A stretch of 22,234 nucleotides of DNA. Source: a bacterium (GTDB lineage Bacteria > Hydrogenedentota > Hydrogenedentia > Hydrogenedentiales > SLHB01). Each line of letters starts with the position of its first letter. The first letter of the stretch is position 1. The stretch is from the NCBI GenBank assembly GCA_024231375.1, contig JAAEQP010001657.1, forward strand, positions 1-22,234. The letters run 5' to 3'. Shown here one piece after another: positions 15,611 through 22,234 of this stretch. The notes under the pieces are model-generated. The model made no database searches and had not been told where the DNA came from. It worked only from the letters and a program-made list of their open reading frames with translations. A program made the translations under genes and the position numbers.

Positions 15611-15639
15611 ATCATACCACCGCGGCAGCGCGCCTACAA
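15611..15639 (-). promoter_or_regulatory. Extended -10 promoter for the dapF operon
   Basis: On the minus strand, TGG-TATGAT forms an extended -10 (15611-15616). TTGTAG at 15634-15639 is a partial -35, with a 17-base spacer. The predicted start near 15604 gives a leader of about 75 bases before dapF. Confidence 0.5.
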
Positions 15640-15640
15640 C

Positions 15641-15880
15641 TCACACCAAGATGCGCACTTCCTCGACGAAGACCGGACCCCCGTCGGCGGCGGTCTGTTG
15701 CCAAACACGCCAGTCCCCGTTCCGTTGCTCTGAGCGCAAGCGAAGAATCTCGTCATCCCCGGCGACCGCCCTGAGTGCGAGATGCTTCGCGTCGCTCAGC
15801 ATGACGGGTGGGGCTGGCCCCAGTGCGAAGGTGCAGTGGTCCCCGATTCCATACTGCCCATCTCCATCAAACCTCTTCAT
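15641..15880 (-). CDS. Possible small hypothetical protein or gene remnant overlapping a repeat
   Basis: A 79-residue frame. Its middle (VMLSDAKHLAL through DDEILRLRSEQ) is simply the translation of an inverted repeat, which argues against a normal gene. The C-terminal end (GDWRVWQQTAADGGPVFVEE) has GC-rich third positions and looks protein-like. GAAGAGG precedes the ATG. It may be the tail of a decayed gene into which the repeat was inserted. Nothing in it is recognisable. Confidence 0.25.
   Translation of the reverse strand: MKRFDGDGQYGIGDHCTFALGPAPPVMLSDAKHLALRAVAGDDEILRLRSEQRNGDWRVWQQTAADGGPVFVEEVRILV
15730..15799. repeat. 70-bp inverted repeat with CTGAGCG...CTCAG arms
   Basis: The left arm CTGAGCGCAAGCGAAGAATC (15730-15749, continuing TCG) and the right arm at 15778-15799 (ending CGCTCAG) are near-complements, with about 25 bases between. 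Sequences of this type, ending in GCTCAGCATGAC, recur between genes in many environmental bacteria. The transcript would fold into a long hairpin. It resembles a REP or MITE-like element. Confidence 0.6.
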
Positions 15881-16000
15881 CCTCTTCTTCCATTCTCACG
15901 TCTCCTACGCCATTCTCGAGACAACCCGAAACAATCCCCCACATGCTAAGATGAAGGGGATCCGTATTCCGCAAGCAATACGCCGGAAAGGAACGGTTCC

Positions 16001-17290
16001 ATGAAGACCACGGACCTCTACGTGAACCTGTTCGACCTGATCGCGCCGTTGGCGAAGACCATCGACATGATGAGTTCGGACGTCAGCAACCACCATCTTC
16101 AGGTGGCGTACTTGGCGTCGAAGGTGGCCGAGGAGATGGACTTCTCACTCGACGAACGGCGCGATATTGCCGTGGCCGGCATTCTTCACGATATCGGCGG
16201 GTTCTCGTTGCAGGAGCGTACCGACCTGCTAGAATTTGAGGAGACGAAACCCCATCAACACGCCGAAGCGGGGTATTTGCTGCTCCAGTCGTTTGAACCG
16301 TTCGAGGGGGCCGCGCAACTCGTCCGCTACCACCACTACCCATGGCGCGACGGCGCCGGCGCTCGCAGCAACGGCGACCCCGTGCTGCGGGGCAGTCATG
16401 TGCTGCATCTGGTTGACCGGGTGGCGGTGCTGTTCGACCGCGAGCGGAGCGTGCTTGGCCAGGTCGACGCAATCTGCAAGACCATCCACGACCAAGCGGG
16501 ACCGGTATTCGTGCCGGAGCAGGTGGAGACATTGTGCGGTCTCGCCAAGCAGGACTATGTCTGGCTTGACGCTACCACGGATTCCCTCGAACCCATCCTG
16601 CGGAAGTGCGTGGCGCCCTACATCCACAATCTGAACGTGGACCAGCTTCTGGAGTTTTCGAAGCTGCTGTGCCGCATCATTGATTTCAAGAGCGAGTTCA
16701 CGGCCACCCATTCAACCGGCGTGGCCGCGTCGGCGGTCGAACTGGCCCAGCGCGTGGGGTTCTCGCCGCACGAGTGCAAGATGATCGAGATCGCCGCATA
16801 CCTGCACGACTTGGGTAAACTCGCCATCCCGTCGGAAATTCTCGAGAAACCTGCCAAACTGACCGAGGACGAGTGGCACATCATGCGTACCCACGTGTAC
16901 TACACGTACCAGATTCTCGAACCCATCGAGGCGTTGAACACGATTGCCTCGTGGGGTGCGCTGCATCAGGAGCGATTGAACGGACGGGGATACCCCTTCG
17001 CCTGTGGCGCCGAAGAATTGCCTCTGGGCGCGCGCATCATGGCCGTGGCCGACGTCTTCACGGGGATCACCGAAGACCGCCCCTACCGTGCCGGCATGAG
17101 CAAGGAAGAAGCGCTCCGCGTGTTTGACAGGTCTCTGGAGGACGGCGATCTGGACCCGAATGTCGTGGGGGTCCTGAAAGACAGCTACGATGCCATCAAC
17201 ACGCGCCGGGCTGACGCGCAACGCGGCGCGGTTGAGCAATACGTGTCGTTCCGGGCCGCGCTCACGCAAGCCGCGGAACGTTTGTCCTGA
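16001..17290 (+). CDS. Tandem HD-domain protein with C-terminal HD-GYP-like phosphodiesterase
   Basis: A 429-residue cytosolic protein with two HD-type domains. Domain 1 has H31/H32, H63-D64 and HH at 111-112 followed by YPWRDGAG, and a likely metal Asp in HLVDR (D139). Domain 2 has H237, H269-D270 with K273, H298, then H322-Q323 and NGRGYP (330-332 is GYP), and D351 in MAVADVF. It is thus a HD-GYP-type fold in which the usual HH reads HQ. HD-GYP proteins hydrolyse c-di-GMP; activity here is uncertain. There is no receiver, PAS or membrane segment, so the input is unknown. The start has AAGGAA seven bases upstream. A CGTATT/AATACG hairpin (15963-15982) lies in the leader, and a weak extended -10 (TGC-TAAGAT) ends at 15952. 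Confidence 0.88.
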   Translation: MKTTDLYVNLFDLIAPLAKTIDMMSSDVSNHHLQVAYLASKVAEEMDFSLDERRDIAVAGILHDIGGFSLQERTDLLEFEETKPHQHAEAGYLLLQSFEPFEGAAQLVRYHHYPWRDGAGARSNGDPVLRGSHVLHLVDRVAVLFDRERSVLGQVDAICKTIHDQAGPVFVPEQVETLCGLAKQDYVWLDATTDSLEPILRKCVAPYIHNLNVDQLLEFSKLLCRIIDFKSEFTATHSTGVAASAVELAQRVGFSPHECKMIEIAAYLHDLGKLAIPSEILEKPAKLTEDEWHIMRTHVYYTYQILEPIEALNTIASWGALHQERLNGRGYPFACGAEELPLGARIMAVADVFTGITEDRPYRAGMSKEEALRVFDRSLEDGDLDPNVVGVLKDSYDAINTRRADAQRGAVEQYVSFRAALTQAAERLS

Positions 17291-17330
17291 CCGACACGAG
17301 GGAGTCCGTAGCGAAGGGGGATTGTCCACC

Positions 17331-18446
17331 GTGACACCACGCGAACGAATTCTAGCCGTATACCAGGGCGCTGTGCCCGACGCGGTGCCGTTCATGCTCG
17401 ACCTGTCCCACTGGTTCTACCACAAGCATCGCATGCCGTGGGACCTCAGCAGTTCCAACCCGGAGCCCGAACGCGAGCTTGTCGACTACCATCGCGAGGC
17501 GGGCGTTGGGTTCTATGTGCCGCCGTTGGGGGCGTTCTTCGACGTAGCGTATGGCGACGATGTGCGGGCCACGGCCACCCGAAGTTCGGATGGCCTGAAG
17601 ATCGTCTGGATACTCGAGACCCCATTAGGTGCGATCCGCCGCGTTCGCCACTGGGAAGAGCAGACCTACGCGTGGGGCATTGCCGACTGGGGCATCAAGA
17701 CGGAGCAAGACTTGCACGTGCTCGCATATGCCCTCGCGTCTCGGACCTACACGGCGCGTTGGGAACGCTACGAGGCCTGGAACGCGTATGTCGGCGATAC
17801 GGGGGTCGTGTACGCGACGACGGGATACAGCGCCATGGGGCACTTGCTGAACTACTGGCTGGGCATTGAACGCACGGTCTACGCAACTCTCGATTGGCAT
17901 GACACCGTGCGCGACGTCATAGACCGGATCAACGCCAACAACCTCCAATGCATCGACCTTCTGACAGAGTCTCCCGCGGAGATCGTGTGCATGGGCGACA
18001 ATTTCAGCAGCGACATCCAGCCGCCCTACTTCTTCGACGAGTGGTCCAAGCCGTTCTATGCCGAAGCCATCCGCCGGTTGCATGCGGCGGGGAAATATGT
18101 GGCGATTCACATTGACGGCAAACTCCGCGGGTCGCTCGGCATGTTTCGAGACATCGGCGCCGATTGTGCCGACGCCGTCACCCCGGTACCCATGGGCGAC
18201 CTCACGCCGGCCGAGTGCCGTGACGAAGCCGGCGACACCGTGATTCTCTCGGGCGGCATCTCGCCCGACCTGTGGCTGCCGCATGTCGACATTCAACAGT
18301 TCAAGCGGGCGGTTCTCGACTGGTTGGACCTACGAACTCGAAGCCCGCGCCTGATAGCGAACGCGGGCGACCAGGTGCCGCCTGGCGCCGATGGGGACCG
18401 CATCCGCATCATGCGCGACATGGTCGAGGAACACGGTCGATACTGA
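17331..18446 (+). CDS. Uroporphyrinogen decarboxylase (URO-D) superfamily protein
   Basis: A 371-residue protein of the HemE/MtaA/CmuA (URO-D) superfamily. Visible features are an opening PRERILAVYQGAVPDAVPF typical of the family, HIDGKLRGSL and ADAVTPVPMGDLT in the middle, and SGGISPDLW near the C-terminus. True HemE carries an N-terminal RQAGR, which is missing here. The protein is therefore more like the corrinoid-dependent methyltransferase side, such as MtaA-type proteins found in demethylation pathways. The substrate is unknown and no corrinoid protein is beside it. The start is GTG 17331, with AAGGGGG ten bases upstream and homology starting there. It lies 40 bases after the HD protein, so probably in the same transcript. 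It is convergent with the rubredoxin-glutamate synthase gene. Confidence 0.83.
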   Translation: MTPRERILAVYQGAVPDAVPFMLDLSHWFYHKHRMPWDLSSSNPEPERELVDYHREAGVGFYVPPLGAFFDVAYGDDVRATATRSSDGLKIVWILETPLGAIRRVRHWEEQTYAWGIADWGIKTEQDLHVLAYALASRTYTARWERYEAWNAYVGDTGVVYATTGYSAMGHLLNYWLGIERTVYATLDWHDTVRDVIDRINANNLQCIDLLTESPAEIVCMGDNFSSDIQPPYFFDEWSKPFYAEAIRRLHAAGKYVAIHIDGKLRGSLGMFRDIGADCADAVTPVPMGDLTPAECRDEAGDTVILSGGISPDLWLPHVDIQQFKRAVLDWLDLRTRSPRLIANAGDQVPPGADGDRIRIMRDMVEEHGRY

Positions 18447-18465
18447 GGAGTGCGGATTCTGGTAC

Positions 18466-18491
18466 GGAGGATAGCGTGCGTCGCTATCTCC
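18466..18491. terminator. Hairpin between convergent genes
   Basis: GATAGCG (18470-18476) and CGCTATC (18482-18488) form a perfect 7-bp stem with a five-base loop. GGA and TCC extend the stem past one bulged base. It lies 20 bases after the URO-D-like stop and 45 bases beyond the end of the convergent gene. There is no T-run; a bidirectional terminator role is plausible. Confidence 0.42.
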
Positions 18492-18501
18492 CCCGTCACC
18501 G

Positions 18502-18525
18502 GCTGGGAGAGGGTTGGGATGAGGG
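18502..18525 (-). repeat. Dispersed CCCTCTCCC repeat, copy 2
   Basis: Read on the minus strand, CCCTCATCCCAACCCTCTCC closely matches the left half of the copy at 3039-3075. Its right arm is degraded (GGGGGAGA further along). As with copy 1, it lies between two convergent genes. Confidence 0.55.
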
Positions 18526-18535
18526 CCTTCCTCAG

Positions 18536-20062
18536 TCACGCGTGTTCGATGCTGGTGTGCTCCGAAATCTCCTGGTCAAGGGTCAGCAGATCGGACACGT
18601 CCAGCGCATGTGCGTCGTTGCGTCCGTTGATGCGCGCCAACGTGGCCACCTCGTCCGCGGTCGCGCCGTAAAAGCGCACAAACCGCTCTACCGACAGGTC
18701 GATGTCGAAGCGCGCGCGCAACGCCGGGTCCTGCGTGGTGATGCCGACCGGGCACTTGCCCGTGTGGCATACGCGGTACTGCTGGCACCCGATGGCCATG
18801 AGCGATGCCGTGGCCAACGCGACGGCGTCCGCGCCCATGGCCAGGGCCTTGGCAATGTCCGTGCTGTCGCGAAACCCGCCCGTGATGCACAGGGTCATGG
18901 CGCTGCCCACGCTGTCGAGGTACTTTCGCGCGCGGTGCAGTGCGAATACGGGCGGTAAACACACGTTATCTTTCACGAACACCGGCCCCGACCCGGTACC
19001 TCCGCCCCGGCAATCGATCGTCACGAAGTCCGGATTCGCCGCCACGACGCATTCCAGGTCCGCCTCGATATGACCGGCCGTGAGCTTCACGCCCACGGGC
19101 TTGCCTTGGGTCACTTCGCGGATGTGGTCGACTCGCTGCTTCAAATCGTCGATGCTGTTGATGCCCGTGTGCCGGCCCGGTGAAATCGAATCCTCACCCA
19201 AGGCGATACCGCGTACCTGCGCGATCTCCTCGGTGACCTTCTCCTTGGGCAGATGCCCGCCGAGACCGGGTTTGGCCGCCTGACCGATCTTGATCTCGAC
19301 CGCGTCGGCACGACGCATGGCCTCGTCGCGATGGCTGAAGGGTGCCGTGCCCAGTTCGTAGATGTAGCGCGCGGCTTCCTTGCGTTCATCTTCGAGGAGG
19401 CCGCCTTCGCCCGAGCAGATGGCCGTGCCCACGAGTTTGGACCCGCGGGCCAACGCAATCTTGGCCTCTCGCGACAATGCGCCGAACGACATGTGCGACA
19501 CGTAGAAAGGAAGATCGAGTTCCAGCGGTTGCGCGGCCGTCTTGCCGATGACGGTCTTGAGATTGACGGGCTGGTCTTCGTTCAACGGCATGCGGGCGAG
19601 TTGCGCGCCCCGGAACAGCACGTCGCCCCAGTCGGGGAACCGTTTCTGGGTGCGCATGGCCGTGCTCGTGCTCTTGCCCGTCAGCGCCCGTTCTTGAATC
19701 CGCTGAAACTTGAGCTCAAAGGAATCGTCCTTGCGCGCCCATTCCGACAGATACGAATTCAAGTCCGATTCTTTCGAGGTGGCCGCGGCCGGTGGCGCCA
19801 CTTCCTGCTCGAAGGCATCGGCCCCTGCCCCACACTGCACGCACTCATCCGGAGGCTCCGCCCCCTCGTGTACGTATCCGCACACTCCGCAGATCCAACG
19901 CACGCTGTCGCCGGCACTCTCGGCGGGGGTGTCGCCTACGCCGGACGCTTCGAACTGACTGGCGTCCGCCCCGCATTGGGGACATTCGTCCGGCGGTTCC
20001 GGTCCGTCGTGGACGTATCCGCATACAACACAAACCCAACTCGAGGGTGTCGCAGAAGTCAT
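18536..20062 (-). CDS. Double rubredoxin-glutamate synthase (FMN-binding) domain fusion
   Basis: A 508-residue cytosolic redox enzyme. Two rubredoxin-like domains come first: C11/C14 with C27/C30 (CVVCGYVHDG), and C58/C61 with C74/C77 (CGVCGYVHEG). A linker and then a GltB-type synthase barrel follow (SHMSFGALSREAKIALARG, KIGQAAKPGLGGHLP, GIALGEDSISPGRHT, CRGGGTGSGP). The 3Fe-4S cluster cysteines have the GOGAT spacing C426-x5-C432-x4-C437 (CHTGKCPVGI). No glutaminase domain is present, so ammonia would be the nitrogen source if it makes glutamate, with rubredoxins bringing electrons. The start at 20062 follows GGAG by eight bases; an earlier in-frame ATG at 20095 lacks one. It is 96 bases after rubrerythrin, with two hairpins between. 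Another redox role is possible. Confidence 0.88.
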   Translation of the reverse strand: MTSATPSSWVCVVCGYVHDGPEPPDECPQCGADASQFEASGVGDTPAESAGDSVRWICGVCGYVHEGAEPPDECVQCGAGADAFEQEVAPPAAATSKESDLNSYLSEWARKDDSFELKFQRIQERALTGKSTSTAMRTQKRFPDWGDVLFRGAQLARMPLNEDQPVNLKTVIGKTAAQPLELDLPFYVSHMSFGALSREAKIALARGSKLVGTAICSGEGGLLEDERKEAARYIYELGTAPFSHRDEAMRRADAVEIKIGQAAKPGLGGHLPKEKVTEEIAQVRGIALGEDSISPGRHTGINSIDDLKQRVDHIREVTQGKPVGVKLTAGHIEADLECVVAANPDFVTIDCRGGGTGSGPVFVKDNVCLPPVFALHRARKYLDSVGSAMTLCITGGFRDSTDIAKALAMGADAVALATASLMAIGCQQYRVCHTGKCPVGITTQDPALRARFDIDLSVERFVRFYGATADEVATLARINGRNDAHALDVSDLLTLDQEISEHTSIEHA

Positions 20063-20074
20063 GATGAGATCTCC

Positions 20075-20093
20075 GGCCACGGGGCGTGTGGCC
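20075..20093 (-). promoter_or_regulatory. Leader hairpin before the rubredoxin-glutamate synthase gene
   Basis: GGCCAC (20075-20080) pairs with GTGGCC (20088-20093) around a seven-base loop, 12 bases upstream of the start codon. It could mask or space the ribosome site; no known motif is recognised. Confidence 0.3.
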
Positions 20094-20119
20094 ACGCGTT
20101 CGGCGCGGCATGATGAAGT

Positions 20120-20147
20120 GGGGAGGGGTCCCCATGAACCCCTCCCC
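20120..20147 (-). terminator. Perfect 10-bp hairpin between rubrerythrin and the glutamate synthase fusion
   Basis: GGGGAGGGGT (20120-20129) and ACCCCTCCCC (20138-20147) are exact complements around an eight-base loop, 11 bases after the rubrerythrin stop. The bases after it on the minus strand (ACTTCATCATG) are only mildly T-rich, so partial termination or 3' end protection is likely. That would give more rubrerythrin than fusion protein. Confidence 0.55.
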
Positions 20148-20158
20148 CGCGAGTGGGA

Positions 20159-20659
20159 CTATTTCACTTCGAAGAACCGGTCCTTCGGCGCGTTGCACAC
20201 GGGGCACCGGTCCGGCGTGTCGCCCACGAACGTCATGCCGCAGATGTCGCACACATGGATCGCGGCCGCGGGCAGGTCGCCGCCACCTTCGACCGCCGCC
20301 AGGGCCTCGTTGTAGAGGTTGTGGTGGACTTCCTCGACGGCCATGGCGTTCTTGAACGAAATCTCGGCGCGCTTGTTGCCCTCAGCCTCCGCCTCGGCCA
20401 CGAACGGCGGATACATGCTCTTGAACTCGTGCGCTTCACCGGCCGACGCGGCCTTCAGGTTCTCAGCCGTCTCCTTCACGCCGTCCAACGCCCGCAGGTG
20501 GGCGTGGGCATGGACCGTTTCCGCGCCGGCCGCGGCCCGGAACAGCTTTGCGACCTGGGCGAGTCCGTCCTGGTCCGCCTTCTTCGCGAAGGCGAGGTAG
20601 GTGCGGTTGGCTTGGCTTTCCCCTGCAAACGCTTCCTTCAGATTCTCAGTGGTTCCCAT
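20159..20659 (-). CDS. rbr: Rubrerythrin
   Basis: A 166-residue cytosolic peroxide reductase. The N-terminal four-helix ferritin-like domain carries diiron ligands in the expected places: E14 in AGES, E47 and H50 in AETVH, E75 and E78 in AGEAHEF, and E109/E110 with H112/H113 in VEEVHH. The C-terminal rubredoxin domain has C137/C140 and C152/C155 (CDICGMTF ... CPVCNAPKD). It reduces hydrogen peroxide with electrons from rubredoxin-type donors, protecting anaerobes. The ATG at 20659 follows AGGAG by eight bases. It is first in an operon with the double rubredoxin fusion, which may supply its electrons. A near-consensus promoter lies about 140 bases upstream. Confidence 0.95.
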   Translation of the reverse strand: MGTTENLKEAFAGESQANRTYLAFAKKADQDGLAQVAKLFRAAAGAETVHAHAHLRALDGVKETAENLKAASAGEAHEFKSMYPPFVAEAEAEGNKRAEISFKNAMAVEEVHHNLYNEALAAVEGGGDLPAAAIHVCDICGMTFVGDTPDRCPVCNAPKDRFFEVK

Positions 20660-20730
20660 GGTCCTATCTCCTTCTGTCCTGGCCTATGCCCAGTGAATCG
20701 TATCTCGTCGCCCGCGCGCACGCCGCACTG

Positions 20731-20780
20731 CAGGCGGAATCCCCAAGGAATTCGTCCAACGCTGCCGCGCATCCCGCCTG
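20731..20780 (-). promoter_or_regulatory. Structured 5' leader of rubrerythrin
   Basis: Within the roughly 135-base leader, CAGGCGG (20731-20737) and CCGCCTG (20774-20780) are perfect inverted arms. Next to the first arm, GAATTCC and GGGATTC can form a second stem with a three-base loop. It matches no riboswitch that I know. Confidence 0.3.
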
Positions 20781-20800
20781 AACAACAGCGCGTATCTGCC

Positions 20801-20829
20801 ATCATACGAAAAGCATCGCCAATTGTGAA
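20801..20829 (-). promoter_or_regulatory. Strong sigma70-type promoter for the rubrerythrin operon
   Basis: On the minus strand, TTCACA (-35, 20824-20829) and TATGAT (-10, 20801-20806) are 17 bases apart, each matching five of six. The start near 20794 gives a 135-base leader. The rest of the gap up to 21080 holds no gene that I can support. Confidence 0.65.
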
Positions 20830-21042
20830 GTGCGCGGTCGTCGCCCGCATCCCACCGATTGTGGGACCGGCGCCCTCGCCGCCAACGTGACCGCCAGGCC
20901 TCCATCTCCGAGACGGGCTCTAGTTCGCCACCTGGTTGCGCGAGTATGGCGCTCGTGATAGGCTTTCCCAACGGGGAAGCCTTCCAAGCGCGGGCTGCGG
21001 TGAGAGGGAATTGTCGATTCTGACGGGTGAGGTGTGTCTGTA

Positions 21043-21065
21043 GCACGTGCCGCCAAGGCGCGTGC
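21043..21065 (+). promoter_or_regulatory. Leader hairpin before the NHL-repeat gene
   Basis: GCACGTGCC (21043-21051) pairs with GGCGCGTGC (21057-21065), with one G-U pair and a five-base loop. It ends three bases before the GGGAGG ribosome site of the NHL gene, so it may affect translation. No good promoter was found upstream; weak matches only. Confidence 0.35.
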
Positions 21066-21080
21066 AATGGGAGGTTGTCG

Positions 21081-22234
21081 ATGTTTCGGTCAGTAGTAGT
21101 CGCCGTTCTGTTCTGTGTATTCTTCTTCTCTCTGTGGGTACTGCCCGTCGGCGCAGAAATCACCTACCAATTCGAGCGCATGTGGCCTACGCTCCAGCAG
21201 CCTTGGTACTTCAACGGCCCCCGGGATGTTGCCGTAGATTCTGTGGGGATTGTCCATGTGGCAGATACGGCGAATGACTCCATCAAACGCTTCACTCAGG
21301 GTGGCATGTTCATCGACCGATGGGATGATCTCGACGGGGGCTTGGGATCCTTCTCAGGACCGACAGGCTTGACGATAGATGGTGATGACCACATATACGT
21401 TCTCGACAGCGGGAATGCTCGCATCCTGAAGCTTACGAATACGGGGTCCGTCATCGATCATTGGCCATCGCTTGGTGTGTCCAATGGTCTTGCGATCGAT
21501 GAGGGTGGAAATATCTATGCACCTCACAGGGATCTCCATTGTGTCTACAAGTTCAATGCGGTCGGCGTGTTGGTTGACACTTGGGGAGAGTTTGGCTTCG
21601 GCCCAGGGCAGTTCCTGTTCCCCAGCGGAGTCGCCATCGCGAGGGACGGGAGCGTTGTCATCTCGCAGGATTCCACGTCAACCGCTGTGCAGCGCTTCTC
21701 AACTGAGGGAGTGCTTCTTGACTCCTGGGACGCAGAGATGTTCGTTTCCGCACTTGCGGTTGATCGCGACGGCCATGTCCTCGCCCTATCCCGCCATGCC
21801 GTCAGTCAATATTCGCTCGACGGGACGCTCTTGAAGACTTGGGATGGCGGCAGCAGTTCCGCAATGGGCGAATTTCACGACCCTTACGGCATCACGACGA
21901 CGAACTCAGGTGATCTGCTAATCGCCGATTGCTACAGTTACCGCATCCTGAAGATTTCCACGGAAGGTGACGACTTCTGGTCTTGGGGATGCGTGAGCGC
22001 AGCGCCCGGACAATTCCACGAACCACGCCATGTCGCTGTCGATGGCAGTGGAAACATCTATGTTACTGACAGGATGAACTACCGCGTCCAGAAATTTGAT
22101 TCCAGCGGTCGATTCCTCCTTGAGTGGGGTGCCAAGGGGACGTCCGCTGGTCAGTTCATGTGTCCTTCGGGCATCTGCACCGACAACACAGGATCTGTCT
22201 ACGTATCCGACACGTCAAATCACAACATTCAGAA
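21081..22234 (+). CDS. Secreted NHL-repeat protein, partial (C-terminus outside window)
   Basis: The frame is open from ATG 21081 to the window end, giving 384 residues. It starts with a signal peptide (MFRSVV, hydrophobic core VAVLFCVFFFSLWVL, then PVGAE), so it is exported. At least six NHL-type beta-propeller repeats follow. Each has a GVAVD/GLAID segment, a G-(N/D)-IYV segment and an R-(I/V)-K/QKF segment: for example GNIYVTDRMNYRVQKFD and GDLLIADCYSYRILKIS, with WG(xx)G(x)GQF linkers. NHL propellers usually bind proteins or sugars at the cell surface, but many in uncultured phyla are of unknown role. The ATG follows GGGAGG by six bases. Its codon third positions are visibly less GC-rich than its neighbours, suggesting a different origin. 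The same strand has no linked upstream gene. Confidence 0.87.
   Translation, partial: MFRSVVVAVLFCVFFFSLWVLPVGAEITYQFERMWPTLQQPWYFNGPRDVAVDSVGIVHVADTANDSIKRFTQGGMFIDRWDDLDGGLGSFSGPTGLTIDGDDHIYVLDSGNARILKLTNTGSVIDHWPSLGVSNGLAIDEGGNIYAPHRDLHCVYKFNAVGVLVDTWGEFGFGPGQFLFPSGVAIARDGSVVISQDSTSTAVQRFSTEGVLLDSWDAEMFVSALAVDRDGHVLALSRHAVSQYSLDGTLLKTWDGGSSSAMGEFHDPYGITTTNSGDLLIADCYSYRILKISTEGDDFWSWGCVSAAPGQFHEPRHVAVDGSGNIYVTDRMNYRVQKFDSSGRFLLEWGAKGTSAGQFMCPSGICTDNTGSVYVSDTSNHNIQ

Noticed and set aside
17331..18446. True haem-pathway uroporphyrinogen decarboxylase
   Set aside because: The N-terminal RQAGR signature of HemE is absent and no haem genes are near.

Overview
This is a GC-rich bacterial chromosome segment with tight coding and many GTG/ATG starts behind good Shine-Dalgarno sites. 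A GmhA-type heptose isomerase (LPS-type sugar), DapF (meso-DAP) and a PilT-like ATPase point to a Gram-negative, diderm cell. Rubrerythrin and a rubredoxin-glutamate synthase fusion suggest an anaerobic or microaerobic life. The mix of zinc-ribbon/TPR membrane proteins, URO-D-like proteins, NHL proteins and large-insert sodium symporters resembles uncultured lineages such as Hydrogenedentes or Planctomycetes-like phyla. That placement is inference from gene style, not from a marker gene. No rRNA, tRNA, CRISPR, phage or IS element was seen.

Layout. (1) 1-1201 (-) is the N-terminal 400 residues of a sodium/solute symporter with a large extra domain, divergent from a PilT-family ATPase at 1473-2963 (+). 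(2) 3202-4458 (-) is a DUF1015 protein with a good sigma70 promoter, divergent from a + strand trio at 4643-7443: a deoxyhypusine-synthase-like protein, a GmhA-like SIS isomerase and a PflX-like radical SAM protein. (3) The trio runs into a - strand operon (10725 to 7440) of three related envelope proteins. These are a 56-residue zinc-ribbon membrane protein, a double-zinc-ribbon/TM/TPR protein and a secreted TPR protein; the last two overlap by ATGA. (4) fabH (11045-12025, +) is divergent from that operon, and the two promoter regions share a perfect 12-bp inverted repeat. (5) A four-gene - strand operon, dapF-purN-HAD phosphatase-MFS (15529 to 12035), has an extended -10 promoter. (6) 16001-18446 (+) holds a tandem HD/HD-GYP protein followed by a URO-D superfamily protein. 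(7) 20659 to 18536 (-) is rubrerythrin followed by a 2x rubredoxin-glutamate synthase-domain fusion, with a strong promoter and a perfect 10-bp hairpin between the genes. (8) 21081 to the end (+) is the start of a secreted NHL-repeat protein of visibly different base composition.

The most interesting items are the envelope zinc-ribbon/TPR operon with its tiny first gene, the rubredoxin-rich redox operon, the deoxyhypusine-synthase-like/heptose isomerase/radical SAM trio, a DapF lacking its second catalytic cysteine, and the tandem HD protein whose two domains have lost different motif residues. Two copies of a short CCCTCTCCC-type repeat and one 70-bp inverted repeat lie between genes.
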